Both the position numbers and the translations under genes were made by a program. DNA of 64,000 bases from Steromphala cineraria (lineage: Eukaryota; Mollusca; Gastropoda; Trochida; Trochidae), in contig OU744730.1 in assembly GCA_916613615.1 (NCBI GenBank), forward strand, positions 23,562,406-23,626,405. The letters are read 5' to 3'. The notes beneath the pieces are model-generated. The model did no database searches. It was given only the letters and a program-made list of their open reading frames with translations, and had not been told where the DNA came from. Below, one piece after another: positions 21,482 through 32,036 of the stretch. Every line of letters starts with the position of its first letter. Position 1 is the stretch's first letter.

Positions 21482-22689
21482 CGCTGTAAGGCGGGGGTAT
21501 AACGAAACTGGTGTTAGCTAAGCTGCTTGTAATATTTGTTGTATTTACATCTTTGAAACTTTGAAGACAATAAGAAGTTTTTAAATGTTTTATACACAAA
21601 CCAGTGACGAGTTAATACAAAGTAACAAAAGTCCTAGCAAATACATCATCAAATATTTTCTCTTTTCACATACCAAATTTCAATTGAATTGAACCCAAAA
21701 CACTGATCCTACGATCATTTTGTCTTTCCCTGAACTTCTGAAAACATTTTTTAATTTTTTCAATGGAAAATATTAAATTGGAAATGTTTGGAGTATTCAA
21801 AACTTGCCTGCGTATCTTAAGCCTACACCTAATTGTGAGTGCCTTTGATAAAAGGATTACAGGCCAATCCGTCGATTTTTCAAAACTGAGATGTACCTAT
21901 CCGTCGAATAACGCTTGAGTGATTTGTACCGATCGGTCGACTCTTGGCGAGCAAGAGGCACTGGGTGAAACTAAGTTAATTTATGAAGGGGTGTACGGGT
22001 TGTTTACAAGCATTACGATTGACCTCTTGCAATGAAGTAAGTTGCCTACACGATAAGGTCTTATTTCTTAGAACGGACATTTTGTACCGAGTTAAGGGTT
22101 CATACTGTTAAACTCCATCCTGTTTACGTAACTTTAATACTTTGGTGAAGGGTATCAGTTGAATGTGTAATTGATCCTTTCTTTCCCTTATTCATATACA
22201 TGTATGACATATGCATCACTTCCAAATAAATTTTCTTATCCTTTGGTATTACTTCCATATCTATACCACTTTCGAACTTCCATTAACATTTATGGTGTCC
22301 ATGACCTCTTAAAACATTATGCCCATATGACTTGGAAAAAAATGAGGCATGGGCCCCAAGTTTTATATCGAATATGTATTTACTCAATCAATGAATCTTT
22401 ATTTCCTTGTGCACAGTGGATGCCATAAGCCCAGTCTACATTTCAGATTATAAAACAATATATGTATATAATCACAAGATAAACAATAAGTTAACTTACA
22501 TAAAAAACAATACTATTGACAAGTGACGTGTACCATTCTTGTTCATAATTTACTCTACGTCTAAACACAAATTCTGACAAGAATTTGTAAACATTATAAT
22601 TTCTTTTGCTGTTGTTCCATTATAGATGTAAAATGTAGAAATTGTTTTATACATTTCTTCATATACAATGTATTTACTCATTGTATATA

Positions 22690-22850
22690 TACAGAAAGTC
22701 ATGCGTGTGCATTTGGGTCGTTTGTATTGAACGAGTAGATGTCATGGACGCGGAGGAACAACGAGTTCGAAGAACGAGTTGTTTCTCCGCGTACATGACA
22801 TCTTCGAGTTCAATACAAACGACCCAAATGCACACGTATGACGTTCTGTA
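22690..22850. repeat. Long near-perfect hairpin, about 73-bp arms
   Basis: Left arm 22690-22762 and right arm 22778-22850 are complements with roughly eight to ten mismatches. The longest perfect blocks are around GTGTGCATTTGGGTC...TATTGAAC and AGATGTCATG. The loop is about 15 nt. Because of the symmetry both strands translate to similar peptides (CIWVVCIE on each), an artefact rather than a gene. It may be a palindromic mini-element or a transcribed foldback. Confidence 0.85.
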
Positions 22851-23158
22851 TTTATTATATACTCTCTTTTTAACCTTTTTAAAAGTAATTTTGAATTGCT
22901 TAAATAATCCGAAACGTCCCTCTGCGCATTGATACATAATGCAAAGAAGGCGATCATCTACGACACGCTCGACTGATGATTTGATACCTCAATTATCTGG
23001 TTTTTTTCTCATTACTTTGCGTAGTTAAACGAAAGAGGCAATTTTCTCAAGTGTGAAAACTAAATACAGTGATAAAAGTTTATCCTTAGTTATTATTTAT
23101 AAAGTCTGAATATGATAAACGTAAGTTCAGGATTCCGAGCGACGGGATCCTTTCAAAC

Positions 23159-23206
23159 GACGTCACCATGGAAATGACGTCATAATCAGGGTAAGCTATG
23201 ACGTCA
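23159..23206. promoter_or_regulatory. Cluster of three CRE-like sites
   Basis: GACGTCAC (23159-23166), TGACGTCA (23175-23182) and TGACGTCA (23199-23206) lie within 48 bp. TGACGTCA is the consensus bound by CREB/ATF-type bZIP factors. No adjacent gene start is evident, so function is conjecture. Confidence 0.35.
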
Positions 23207-23449
23207 TAAGGGCCAAGTGTCGCTGGCGATGTTCTCTGAGTTTTGTTTAGGATTTCCTTTTTTATAGTGTTTTGCAGTTTCTTTACTAACGATAACACTA
23301 GTTTTTCACTTTATTCTTCTATATCATATTAAAAAGTAGGTTTGTTACCAATGCATTTAGATACGTCAAATCCGGCGTTCTAATTAGGAAAATAATTGTT
23401 ACGTACGGAAAATTCCGTAAATTGCCGAAGCTTAAAAAAAGTAGAACCG

Positions 23450-23513
23450 GCAGGGGTGCAATACGGATTCTGGAGTGCAATACGGAATTTGAAGACGTAT
23501 TCCGTATTGCACC
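23450..23513. repeat. GTGCAATACGG repeats with hairpin
   Basis: GTGCAATACGGA occurs twice in direct orientation (about 23456 and 23475) and once inverted (TTCCGTATTGCAC, about 23500-23512). The second and third copies can pair. Confidence 0.75.
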
Positions 23514-24237
23514 CTTGTATTACTATCATAAGATTACATGAGTATATAATAAACAACATTGCATCATCCTTACACGTTCAAACGCCCCTTTTGTTTTATT
23601 TTGGAACGTTCCAACGTTATGTAAGCAAATCAACAACTATCATCACAGTACCCATCCGTCGAATGGATTTTCGAATGGGAAAAAGACATTAATTAATTCA
23701 CACTTTGCCGTAGTAGAGACATAATACAACAGGGACCGGAATCTTGGATTTATCTCCGCGCATGTCCCTCTCGTCACGGTCCAACGGACAAGGCGAATGG
23801 GCACTGTCAATGCGCATAAGTACCGTGGTAATGCTCTTGAAAACCATGTTCGACCTTGCAGGGCGATATAAGTATTTAGTGTCAGCGCGGGAAATCGGAG
23901 TCACTCAAAGCTTAAGTCAGAAATCAAAGTCAGATAATGATTAATTTGATGATACAGACCCTTAGTATATTTACCATTGTTATATATATGTAGCTGCAGT
24001 TGGTAAAATAAATACCAAAGAGCTGTAGCTGTTATACACTGAAAAAAACTCGCTTCAAATTTGAAGTTCAGACCGGATTACTGTAGTTTAAGTCTTAAAA
24101 CTTTAAAATGTCATTATAAGCATTTTTAATTACATACAGAGTTAGTTATATGATTTTATGGTGTAGAGAAGCAAGTTTAATAGTTGGGAAAACAAATTTC
24201 AACATGTACGAACGAGTGTTACTGGAGAAGAAATTTG

Positions 24238-24730
24238 CCGGTGTATCAGCCTCAAATAACTCTAGGCAAAATATGACTCTAGAGTTATTTCAGGCTGGGC
24301 TCAGATAACTCTAGAGTCATCTGAGCCTAGCCCGAAATAACTCTAAAGTGCTCTGGGCCTAGTCTCAAATAACTCTAGAGTCATATGGGCCCAGGGAAAC
24401 GCCCAGTCTCAAATGACTCTATCCAGGCTCAAATGACTCTACCTCAAATTCAACATTTTCTAAAAAATATTTCGATGAAACTAAGATAGATTCATTTCGG
24501 GCTAGCCTCAGATAACTCTAGAGTCATCTGAGCCTAGCCCGAAATAACTCTAGAGTGCTCTGAGCCTAGTCTCAAATAACTCTAGAGTCATGGACCCAGG
24601 GAAACGCCCAGTCTTAAATGACTCTATCCAGGCTCAAATGACTCTACCTCAAATTCAACATTTTTCAAACTTTATCGATGAAACTAAAATGAAATCATTT
24701 CGGGCTAGCCTCAGAAAACTCTAGGAGATG
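24238..24730. repeat. Array of TCAAATRACTCTA units, left arm
   Basis: About fifteen copies of a short motif resembling TCAAATAACTCTAGAGTCAT, with CAGGCT or GCCTAG linkers. It includes a duplicated block of about 205 bp (starts near 24301, 24508 and a truncated 24711). It begins CCGGTGTATCAG. An inverted array lies at 29205-29436. Confidence 0.85.
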
Positions 24731-25261
24731 AATCAATTGATGACAGAATGTTAAATTTTTATAGCAATAATTTGTATTTTGTTGACGACTTCAGATATCC
24801 TATGTTTCTTTCAATTTCTTTTAAATGTTTTTAATTTGATTTTTTTAAATCTTATTGGCAAACCGATAGACAGTAGAGAAAAATTTTGAGATCTAACAAG
24901 GTTTGGAGAAAAAACACTGCATGATGGCAGACATCTGTTACTTGAGACATCCTCAAACTTCTATCTAAGAACATTTTCTAAGTGTTACTCCAGTCATCTG
25001 TATAATTCTTCGACTTTCCTTTTATGGAGGATTGCGCGTATATTTCTTGTATAATTGTAGAACACTATTTTCACAACACATTATCAAGTATAGAATTAAT
25101 TATTTTGTCAAAATTACCTATACACATTTTCTGGTGGGAATAAAAACAATTTATAAGTCCGAGTTGTTGTCAATGAGAAGAGTTTATCAAAAGTTCTTTG
25201 TGATGTTATGGCGTTAACATTGATAATTGCTGATGAACGATAAAGTAAAGGTAAACCATAT

Positions 25262-26254
25262 TTGCAAATTTACATGACTGAATTTGAAGAGAAAGCACTA
25301 GCAATATCACCTGTGTCACCGCCCTTTTGGGTTAGAAAGGTAGACGATACCTTTGTGATTCTCAAACCTGAAGATGACCCAAGTACCCTCCTGAACCACC
25401 TGAACAACCAACATCCCCGCATCAAGTTCACTATGGAGAAAGAAACCAACAACAACCTACCTTTCCTTGACGTCCTTGTCACCAGAACATCAACCAATCA
25501 ACTTCAAACCAGTGTTTACCGCAAACCCACCCATACGGATCAATATGTGAATTATCTCTCTAATCACCCACCAAAAGTGAAATCTGGAATCATCACCACC
25601 TTGACGAGAAGAGCCAAAAACATATCCTCCTCATCCGAAAAACTACAAGACGAACTCCATCACCTTCAACATGTCTTCACCAAACAAAATCAATACCCAA
25701 AGGATCTTGTGAAAAAATCCATGACTGCAGCATTAAACCCAACACCCAACCGATCTCCTCGACCTGAATCAGCCCCCATGAAAATCGTCATCCCCTACAT
25801 AGGAAAGCCATCTCACCATATCAGCAGACTACTCAAACAACAGGCCGGCAACGACACCATTTTTTCATCATCTCAAAACCTACAGAACTTACTTCATGCC
25901 AATGGCAAAAAGCAATCAGCTTCCAACAACAATCCAAAAGGAGTTGTTTACAAAATAAACTGCGACTGTGGACATAACTACGTAGGTGAGACATCCAGGC
26001 CTATCAACACAAGACTAAAGGAACATCAAACATCAGTAAACAACTTGGACAGCAAATCAGCCATATCCGACCACATCAAAGCCAACCCCAATCACCAAAT
26101 AAAATGGTCTGAAACCAAATGCCTTGTTACCAATCAACCGGATTACCGACTTCGAAAATTAAGAGAAGCTTTGGAAATCAAAAAGATTCAGCCATCAATT
26201 AACCGCGATCAAGGTTACTTCATCCCGTCAGCCTACGATCTTCTCCTTAATTAA
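25262..26254 (+). pseudogene. Penelope-like RT C-terminus and GIY-YIG endonuclease (truncated)
   Basis: 330 codons without a stop; the true start is lost (the frame opens on TTG, and the first ATG is at 25274). Residues about 20-35 hold the RT palm motif FWVRKVDDTFVILKP, with catalytic Asp-Asp intact, followed by LPFLDVLVTR and VYRKPTHTDQYVNY, typical of Penelope RTs. The linker ends in KGVVYKINCDCGHNYVGE and RPINTRLKEH, the GIY-YIG nuclease with its preceding CxC. It closes with INRDQGYFIPSAYDLL, the usual Penelope terminus. Penelope-like elements copy RNA at nicked or telomeric ends; that role is family knowledge. RT motifs before the Asp-Asp block are absent. Confidence 0.95.
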
Positions 26255-26334
26255 TTAGCTGTAATCACTCATGTACATCACTGGCCTCTATTAATTAATT
26301 AACTGTAATCACTCATGTACATCACTGGCCTCTA
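26247..26334. repeat. 44-bp tandem repeat after the Penelope ORF
   Basis: Two units at 26247-26290 and 26291-26334 both run TTAATTAATTA ... CATCACTGGCCTCTA and differ at one base. A third, degenerate unit follows to about 26372. The first unit overlaps the stop codon of the Penelope ORF. Confidence 0.9.
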
Positions 26335-26483
26335 TTTATTAAATGTAACCCACTGCATTGTACATCACTGGTTTCCTACCACTCATCCCTGTTTAATTAC
26401 ATTTACTCCCTTAATTAAGTTGTTGTCACTGTGCATTGTACTATTTACTTATATATATGCCCCTACCTCATTACTCTTCCTCT

Positions 26484-26520
26484 GCTTGAGAACGACACAA
26501 GAATCTGTGTCGAAACGTCG
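26484..26520 (+). ncRNA. Decayed hammerhead-like motif in the Penelope 3' region
   Basis: A 7-bp stem CGACACA/TGTGTCG (26493-26499 and 26506-26512) with a 6-nt loop is followed by AAACGTC, so GAAAC sits directly after the stem as in hammerhead ribozymes. The first box reads CTTGAGA instead of CTGANGA, so cleavage is doubtful. Hammerhead motifs are known in Penelope-like elements. A related motif is in the inverted copy at 27380-27425. Confidence 0.4.
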
Positions 26521-26865
26521 CATACAATGAACAAAGAAGTTGTCATCCATATATTCCTCAGCATTATTGTCATCCCAACTTCTAAAATGCCTCTCAAAGA
26601 AGTCATATTTGCATGACCGACACACAACTGAAACGCTCAACTTATTATTTTCATACTTTATATCCAACCCTTTTCACTTTGATCTTGATATTGTGCTGCT
26701 GAGTTATATATATTTCCCTGTCAATTTTAGAAAATGCATTTCCATCCAACTATGATGTACGACCTGTTTTCAAGAGTTCAATATGTCTCTATATATATAA
26801 AAAGAAAAATGAATTGATTTAGAAACTATGAGTATTTTCGTATTTTTCGTTTATGCATGCATTCC

Positions 26866-26935
26866 TGCGTGCGTGTGTGCGTACGTACGTGCGTGTGTGT
26901 GTTTGTGTTTGTGTTTGTGTATGTGTGTCTGTCTA
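26866..26935. repeat. GT-rich microsatellite
   Basis: Imperfect TG and TTTG/CGTG repeats, with GTGCGTACGTACGTGC at the centre. Confidence 0.9.
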
Positions 26936-27119
26936 AAACTTTAAAACAAAAACCAATTCTCTCTATTTCTCGCATATTTTCGACCTTCCTACCTACACAC
27001 TACACAGCATTGCTATTGAGATAAAGTCCACTTTCATAAGTCTATCATATGTCTACAGATCTAGAGGTTAAAAACTTAATCCTGTAGTTGGTGGGTTGCG
27101 ATAGCAATCCCTGGGACAG

Positions 27120-27280
27120 GCACATGAGCTTTGACGAAATACTCGCAATTTCATTCTTCGGAATATGAAAGTATTATTTTTGTGACTGTTCAATTACACT
27201 TGGGTCCCAAAACAGCTTTTCCAATATGTTTTTTTGCTAGAAAGTCCGGAAGAAGAATTATGAAACTTAATATATAATAA
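27120..27280. repeat. Dispersed repeat, also at 37260-37420
   Basis: The two stretches share TTTCATTC, a TATGA block, a GTGACTGTTC-like block and CCYAAAACAGCTTTT in order. On the minus strand both give a short peptide with KAVLGP, but no longer frame supports a gene. Confidence 0.6.
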
Positions 27281-27299
27281 AATAAATTACTATGTAAAC

Positions 27300-27430
27300 A
27301 AGCAAAACATTTGAGAGGCATTTTAGAAATTGGAATGACAATGAGGAATAGATGAATGACAACTTCTTTATTTATGTTAGGTGACGTTTTAACACAACTG
27401 CTGGTGTCGTTGTCAAGCTCAAGATGTGTC
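27300..27430 (-). mobile_element. Inverted fragment of a Penelope 3' end
   Basis: The reverse complement of this stretch matches 26485-26600: AACGACAC, AAACGTC, AAAGAAGTTGTCAT, ATTCCTCA and TTCTAAAATGCCTCTCAAA appear in the same order. It is a second, minus-strand fragment of the element family at 25250-26540. A plus-strand GTGTCGAAACGTGG at about 27425 follows directly. Confidence 0.8.
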
Positions 27431-28309
27431 GAAACGTGGCTTAAGATTACAAATACAAAACAAATACCTTTGGTTGATTTTTTTTTGTTTCGCATTTTTT
27501 TTGCACTTACATTGTCAAGTAAATATGAAAAGATGAATATATCTGAAATCATTGAATAGAGACTGCATTCGTCTAACAAGGATGAAGTCGGATACTGAAT
27601 TAGGATAGATTTATTCAAGCGATTATTCAGTAATATGATTGGCTAAAACGTAGAATATAAAATAATTTAAAAATTAAACAGGTAACCTGACAGTATGGGA
27701 AACTGCCATTCAGACACTTAAATAGATCTACAAATTAAATGACTTAATCATTCGATTAACAAATATACATAATATTATGAAAAAAGCACGATTTTACCAT
27801 TTCGAAATTTGTAATGAAGTGAAATTGTATACATAGAGTGAGTCTTTTTAACAAACGTCTCATGTTGGTTACAGCAAAGAAAAGAGACATAAAAATTTGA
27901 TGTCTTAGGATTAAAGTCATAAAACAATTGGTTAAGATGATACGTATGACGACGATTAAAACTAAACTCTGCTAAAAAAAACTCTTCATCTGTAAAATAA
28001 TTACAGACGTATGATATGAATAACTTGTAATATAATTGATAATAAAATTAATTTGATGCATAATTTTGAAAAAAAAACAATCATTATCAAAACGTTATAA
28101 CACCTATTCTTCCGTCTTCTGTCCTTTATATCAATTGTTCATGGAAAATTGCCGAAATACTTCTTTAAAAATCTTGCAATACCATACTGCAGACTGCAGT
28201 ACACAAGATGAATATATTTTTGTCAAAGTTGATATCTCAAAACCTTGACAAACATGACAAACATGACAACAACATACGGATTCAACGCTTCATAGTGATG
28301 ATATGTGTA

Positions 28310-28941
28310 AATACAGCTGCGTATCTTAAGTTTGTTCATTACCTTCGTATTCTAGTGCAAATATCATGTAATTTGAAATGTCTTTGAAACATCTTAGCAT
28401 TGTGAAAACGAAACCAATAATGATGAAATTTCACTACATAAGTTATGATTCAGTTTGCGTTAACATATTTGTATGTCATACCGAACAGATAGCTGTAACA
28501 AATTTGGCAGGACATTGAAGTGACCAGGGGTCAAAATTTCGTAAACACTGATTTCTATTTTGCTCTACAAAATCCTTCATAAGTGATAAACAGCTTTGAA
28601 TCTTATTGATATGTGTTCCTTTGCACTAAGGCAACGTAACTGTGATGATATTTTTCCTACAAATTTTACATCGATGATTTGAATCAAAATTTAAGAAAAT
28701 CGGAATTTCACAAATATGACCTCATCTGTCCTTTTAACCATGCCAAATATCGACATTCAACACCAGTGACGAGACGATCCCAAATATGGTTTGGGAATGG
28801 TTATTTTACACATGAACAATTGATGATCTTTTATAAGTGGTCCTGGAGTTATTTTATGAACGTCAAAACAAAACCCAAATTACATCATATTTTCACTGAG
28901 ATCACAGGCAAGTGAACAAACTTAAGGTACGCAGCTGTATT
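28310..28941. mobile_element. 632-bp element with inverted termini AATACAGCTGCGTA
   Basis: The left end AATACAGCTGCGTATCTTAA (28310) and the complement of the right end (to 28941) match over about 32 bases with three differences. No transposase frame is present and the target duplication is unclear. A fragment CTGCGTATCTTAAG also occurs near 21809. Confidence 0.8.
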
Positions 28942-29204
28942 GTTACAATTTTAGTCAAGAACTATAGTTTAAACTCATCAGTGACGTCGTAAATGTAGCA
29001 ACATGAAAAAAAAATTAGATATAGATAATAAGCAGTTTTCATTACAATGAACAACAAACATGAAAGTATTCTCTTCTCGAAACGCAGATTAATAGTATGA
29101 TATTTAATAATTTGGGGCGGATGTAAATCCAGTGCATGAAAACATTTAGACTTATCAAAGGTTTAAAATAAACATTGAGACAATTCAATTTCACAGATTA
29201 CTTT

Positions 29205-29436
29205 GGTAGAGTCATTTGAGCCTGGATAGAGTCATTTGAGACTGGGCGTTTCCTCGGACTCATGTGAGAATTTGATTTCACAGATTGATTATTTGCTAGA
29301 GTCATTTGAGCCTGGATAAAGTCATTTGAGACTGGGCGTGTCCTTGGGCCCACATGACTCTAGAGTCTTTTGAGGCTAGGCCCATTTGACTCTAGAGTTA
29401 TTTGAGGCGGTAGAGTCTTTTGAGCCTGTTACACCG
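29205..29436. repeat. Array of TCAAATRACTCTA units, right arm (inverted)
   Basis: It carries TAGAGTCATTTGAGCCTGG, GAGACTGGGCGT and related blocks, which are complements of parts of 24238-24730. It ends CTGTTACACCGG, complement of the left array's start. Confidence 0.85.
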
Positions 29437-29899
29437 GAAGGCTTTAGTTTGTTTGACTCTAAAAACTTTTCAATTAAAGTATAAAAGTTTATTTCAATAA
29501 CATGCAATCACAGTTAAATCATTTTCGGGTAAAGAGAAGCAAGTGAAAAAGTTTGAATAAAATTGTACAAGATGTACGATTCATTGTAACTGAAGCTAAA
29601 ATATACCGGCTTACGGAGATTGTCGAACAATGCCGCCGTCGCAAGTCGGAATATTATTACTGGTTACTATCATGCCTGTACCCAGTCCCGAGATATGTTC
29701 ATCAGGCTCGTTAGTAGAAATAATGATAAGCTGATTATAAGTTACCGGTCCCTCTGTATCTAGAGTCTCGGTCCATAGTAATGTGAAATCATAAGCATAT
29801 GTACATGTACTACAACACTGAATAAAGAAACCGTCAAGTAATTAAAATACATCGACTTACAAAAGATTCACTTGATATAATCAATGTATTATAAGATAA

Positions 29900-30357
29900 G
29901 TGCCAGTTACATTCGGACAGTGAAGTTTTTTCCATTGTTTGCATGTTGAATTAGTGTAGCATAAATAATATTCATGCATTATTTTCCGTCGGACGCTGAT
30001 CAATTTTTTCACATTAACGGATTCTCTCAGCTACAACCTAATAATTTCTGTTTATTCTTTTATCTATTATCGTAGGAACGAAAGCAATTTAATCAAATTA
30101 TGTACATAGTTGTGACCACGTTTACAATCGCATTCAATGGGACACGTTTTCAATTTTTGTACATACGGCGGTAAAAATATACATCGATACGATCATAACA
30201 CAGTTATTATGAACTTCAAGCTGAGATGATTTCATTTCAACCTGAAAGGTTTACAATGATCCAACACGGAACTTTTTTCATAAAAATAAATTATGCTACA
30301 CTAATTTAACATGTAAGTCCATGGGGGAAAACGTCACCGTCCGAATATAACTGGCAC
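29900..30357. mobile_element. 458-bp element with inverted termini GTGCCAGTTAYATTCGGAC
   Basis: The left terminus (29900) and the complement of the right terminus (30357) agree over about 75 bases with scattered differences, through AAATTAGTGTAGCATAA. It has no coding frame. The target duplication is not clear. Confidence 0.8.
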
Positions 30358-30359
30358 GG

Positions 30360-31230
30360 GACTGTATCTTTATTGCCCGTAAGATAATGTATGGTATATT
30401 AAATTATGATTTATGATTCAGCTTTAGCTTTATTCAGGTTATATCTCAATGAACACACTTCAGTTACATCTAGTTAATATTTGGTTATGGAATACTTAAG
30501 TATCAAAAGTAGTTGTGATGTCGCATTGCAATCAATCAAATAAACAATGAAATTGAAATCAGAGCCTGCACCAAGTGAACTCGCAAACAGCTGATCGGAT
30601 TCTTTCCAACTCCGTTCAGCACTTGTGACAGGAGATGCGTAATCAAGCGCGTTACGTTATGCACTGTAAGGAGTTTGACCACGCAGCTGATACCAAACGG
30701 GTAATATTAACAAAACCGGCACATATTGCGACTGTCGAAGATCACCGTATTTACCGTAGGAAAGGATGAGAATCAATTGCGATTAGATCTTTAATGTTTT
30801 AGAAACACAGCAGCATTGGATTCTCATTTAGCATAACACACTCTGCTGACCTGTGCGAGGATTACTTCAGTCGTGTCAGTAGTAGGTCGGTTTGGTGTTT
30901 ATTTAGGCTAATCATATCAAAAGTAGGGTAACTTTTGATAATAATGATAGAAAGTATGAATAAATGTTGTAAAACTTACCTTAAACTCAGGTAAGAAACA
31001 GGAAAAACGTCATTGCCGATAACACGCGACGTAAACATCCATGGCGGCGAAAGGGCTTGGCTTGTGACGCAATATTCATGACGTCACAAGCATTTAAGAT
31101 AGCTTTCTAGTCGAGACACTTAATTATTATTTTATTGATAATTTGGGAAAGGACACTTTTGTAAAAAAGGGTGTAAAAGTGAACTAATTAAGAATAAAGA
31201 TTGATTGTGAAATACAACATTGAATTAAAA
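30360..31230. other. No feature recognised
   Basis: No gene, tandem repeat or inverted repeat was recognised here. Confidence 0.35.
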
Positions 31231-31234
31231 TTTA

Positions 31235-31715
31235 ACCCAAACAATCGGGATAGAATAACGTTCGCACACCGTTGTAAGCGTTGTGTATCCGTTTTTGTGA
31301 GGAAGTTGTGGAAACGTCCAAAAGACTTATAATGTAGCGTTGTGAAAGTCACGCATAGTGACGTTATTATGACTTTCAGTTTGTTAAAAACCTGCAACAG
31401 TGAATATTAAGGAAGTATATAATTTAAGACTTTCAAATGCTGTTTACAAAATAAACTATAAGCACAATCACAAAACATAATGTGAAATAATGAGAAAGTT
31501 TATATTGACGTCCTTTCAACGTTGTGATAACATTGCACATATGTTTAAAAATACGTTGCAACGACGTTCTATTAACGTTATCTGTAATGTTTCAAAAATG
31601 TTGTGGAATAACGTTAGACAATAACTTTCTTATAACGTCGTCACTACGTATTAATGTGACGTAACCAAACCACGACGTGAAAATAACGTTGTGAGAACGT
31701 TGCGTGTTAGCTGAG
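31235..31715. repeat. AACGTT-rich repetitive stretch
   Basis: AACGTT, ACGTTGTG or close variants recur at least ten times, densest at 31500-31700. The stretch ends in GAGAACGTTGCGTGTTAGCTG. The pattern is of dispersed-repeat type. It may form one larger unit with the CCCAGCAAACATGACG element starting at 32037, whose terminus is similar, but that is uncertain. Confidence 0.5.
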
Positions 31716-32036
31716 ATGTCTTTAGAAAAGGAGTTCTACTGGTTAATTCTAATGAAATGTAAATTGCAAGTTTTCCTTTCTGTCTCAAAGTACTTCAGAA
31801 ATAATCAAACACCAATTTATTGTGGTAATATAGAAACGACAAATTTTCAACAAAATCGTTTCATGGTGAAATTAAAAATTTCACTGAAAAAATGATTCTT
31901 TAAACGATAAACATCATCATTTAAATATAAAAAAAAACTCAACTACTACAGCAAGTTTGTCTTTGAAGCAAAACTCCAACGGTAGACAATTATCATTAAA
32001 ATTACAGTATATCGAGGAATTCGCTATCAGTAACGA

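Larger units (their letters stand above)
25250..26540 (+). mobile_element. 5'-truncated Penelope-like element
   Basis: It contains the end of a Penelope-type RT and its GIY-YIG endonuclease, then a 3' region with two 44-bp tandem units and a hairpin followed by AAACGTC. The first two-thirds of the RT are missing, so the copy is 5' truncated and cannot act alone. It lies between the two inverted TCAAATRACTCTA arrays. Confidence 0.9.

Noticed and set aside
22642..22937. Overlapping ORFs on both strands as genes
   Set aside because: They mirror each other because the DNA is a palindrome; there is no independent coding signal.
27190..27618. Minus-strand ORF as a gene
   Set aside because: It reads through the inverted Penelope fragment and a dispersed repeat; its peptide resembles the non-coding 3' region read at 26431-26616.
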